Shown piece after piece: positions 63,480 to 64,000 of a DNA stretch of 64,000 nt; the stretch's first letter is position 1; each line of letters starts with the position of its first letter. A program made the position numbers and the translations under genes. The DNA is from Massilibacteroides vaginae (GTDB lineage: Bacteria > Bacteroidota > Bacteroidia > Bacteroidales > Tannerellaceae): positions 1,477,001 through 1,541,000 of the forward strand of contig NZ_FXDJ01000009.1 in NCBI RefSeq assembly GCF_900178525.1, written 5' to 3'. The notes under the pieces were generated by a model. The model made no database searches and was not told where the DNA came from. It saw only the letters and a program-made list of their open reading frames with translations.

Positions 63480-63532
63480 CTAAAATAAAAAAAGAAAGTG
63501 CTTAAAATCACTATAAATGATTTTAAGCACTT
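63480..63532 (-). terminator. Rho-independent terminator of the efflux gene
   Basis: Arms of 15 bases (63496-63510 and 63518-63532) are perfect complements with a 7-base loop. On the minus strand the hairpin is followed by a T-rich run. It separates the efflux gene from the hydrogenase operon. Confidence 0.85.
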
Positions 63533-63555
63533 CCAAATACAGACGTTATTCTGTC

Positions 63556-63999
63556 TTATTCTCCGCCGCCGCCTAATGCCCGGTAGAGATTTACACTATA
63601 TTGAAGTTGTTCCAGTTTATCGTTTACCTGACTTAGTTGAGCTGATAAAAGACTTTGTTCAGCATTTAATACCTCTATGTAGTTTGCTTCAGCTGCTTTA
63701 AGTAATTCTTTTGTATAGTCGACCGAGTTTTGAGAAGCTTCAACTTGTTTAGCCCTGATTTCATTCTTTTTTAGTGATGATTCAAGGGAAAACAAAATGT
63801 CTGACACTTCTTTACCGGCAGAAAGAACCGTCTTTTCAAATGTCAACAGCGCTTCTTTTTGTTGCGCTTTAGCAATCTGGTAATTGGCGATTAACTGCTT
63901 TCTGGCAAAAAGAGGTTGAGCTAAACCGCCCACTATACTGGCAAAGATATTTTCCGGTTTGAAAAAGTTAGACAGTGTAGCCGCGTTATATCCAATCAT
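63556..63999 (-). CDS. Outer membrane efflux protein (TolC/OprM-like), C-terminal part
   Basis: The gene runs off the right edge; 147 C-terminal residues are visible. They show the OEP pattern: GLAQPLFARKQLIANYQIAKAQQKEALLTFEKTVLSAGKEVSDIL, then a long coiled-coil helix pair (SSLKKNEIRAKQVEASQNSVDYTKELLKAAEANYIEVLNAEQSLLSAQ), and the end ALGGGGE. It is the outer-membrane channel of an RND-type tripartite efflux system; its pump and adaptor would lie beyond the window. Confidence 0.9.
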   Translation of the reverse strand: MIGYNAATLSNFFKPENIFASIVGGLAQPLFARKQLIANYQIAKAQQKEALLTFEKTVLSAGKEVSDILFSLESSLKKNEIRAKQVEASQNSVDYTKELLKAAEANYIEVLNAEQSLLSAQLSQVNDKLEQLQYSVNLYRALGGGGE

Positions 64000-64000
64000 C

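Overview
The window is chromosomal DNA of a member of the Bacteroidales (Bacteroidota), probably of the Parabacteroides/Tannerella/Dysgonomonas side of the order. The signs are two SusC/SusD pairs, an ECF sigma/FecR pair, a short 286-residue primary sigma factor, a GH92 mannosidase lipoprotein, many lipoprotein signals, and TAnnTTTG-type -7 promoter boxes in front of many genes. No phage, insertion sequence, CRISPR array or plasmid function was seen.

Layout. 1-2.6 kb: the end of an exopolysaccharide locus (tyrosine autokinase with a Gly-Tyr tail, and its PHP phosphatase). 2.6-6.7 kb: housekeeping genes eno, tRNA-Glu, rpsT, a second identical tRNA-Glu, and gyrB. 6.7-9.9 kb: a fused gamma-glutamyl hydrolase/dipeptidase, a glutaminyl-cyclase-like M28 lipoprotein and sufE. 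9.9-12.2 kb, minus strand: sufS, a VanZ-like gene and rnhB. 12.2-20.9 kb, minus strand: GH92 mannosidase, an orphan lipoprotein, a MATE exporter, YihY, RNase P RNA, a formate/nitrite channel, and a 507-residue helical protein of unknown role.

21.0-29.5 kb, plus strand: a ribose/nucleoside type utilisation locus (ribokinase, ADP-ribosylglycohydrolase-like lipoprotein, ten-helix sugar permease, SusC, SusD). It runs tail to tail into a second, enzyme-free SusC/SusD locus controlled by an ECF sigma and FecR anti-sigma pair (29.6-36.5 kb, minus strand). A 643-bp gap with four tandem 22-bp iterons follows, then degQ/htrA, rpoD and cvfB.

40.7-53.8 kb: a complete surface-polysaccharide cluster. Its plus-strand arm holds Wza, Wzz, a GDPD lipoprotein, Wzx, LicD, WecB and a glycosyltransferase. 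Its minus-strand arm holds a Wzy candidate and two glycosyltransferases. The cluster ends with UDP-glucose dehydrogenase. 53.8-56.8 kb: a FeoA-FeoB fusion iron transporter with a tiny Cys-rich partner protein. 56.9-63.4 kb: a seven-gene membrane-bound [NiFe]-hydrogenase operon (hypC, hypD, hypE, small subunit, large subunit, cytochrome b, maturation protease). Its small subunit carries both extra cysteines typical of oxygen-tolerant enzymes. The window ends inside a TolC-type efflux protein.

No wholly new system is proven here. The points most worth following are the ribose-type locus with its secreted ADP-ribosylhydrolase-like enzyme and divergent helical protein, the one-polypeptide candidate glutathione-degrading enzyme beside Suf genes, the oxygen-tolerant hydrogenase signature, and the iteron array.
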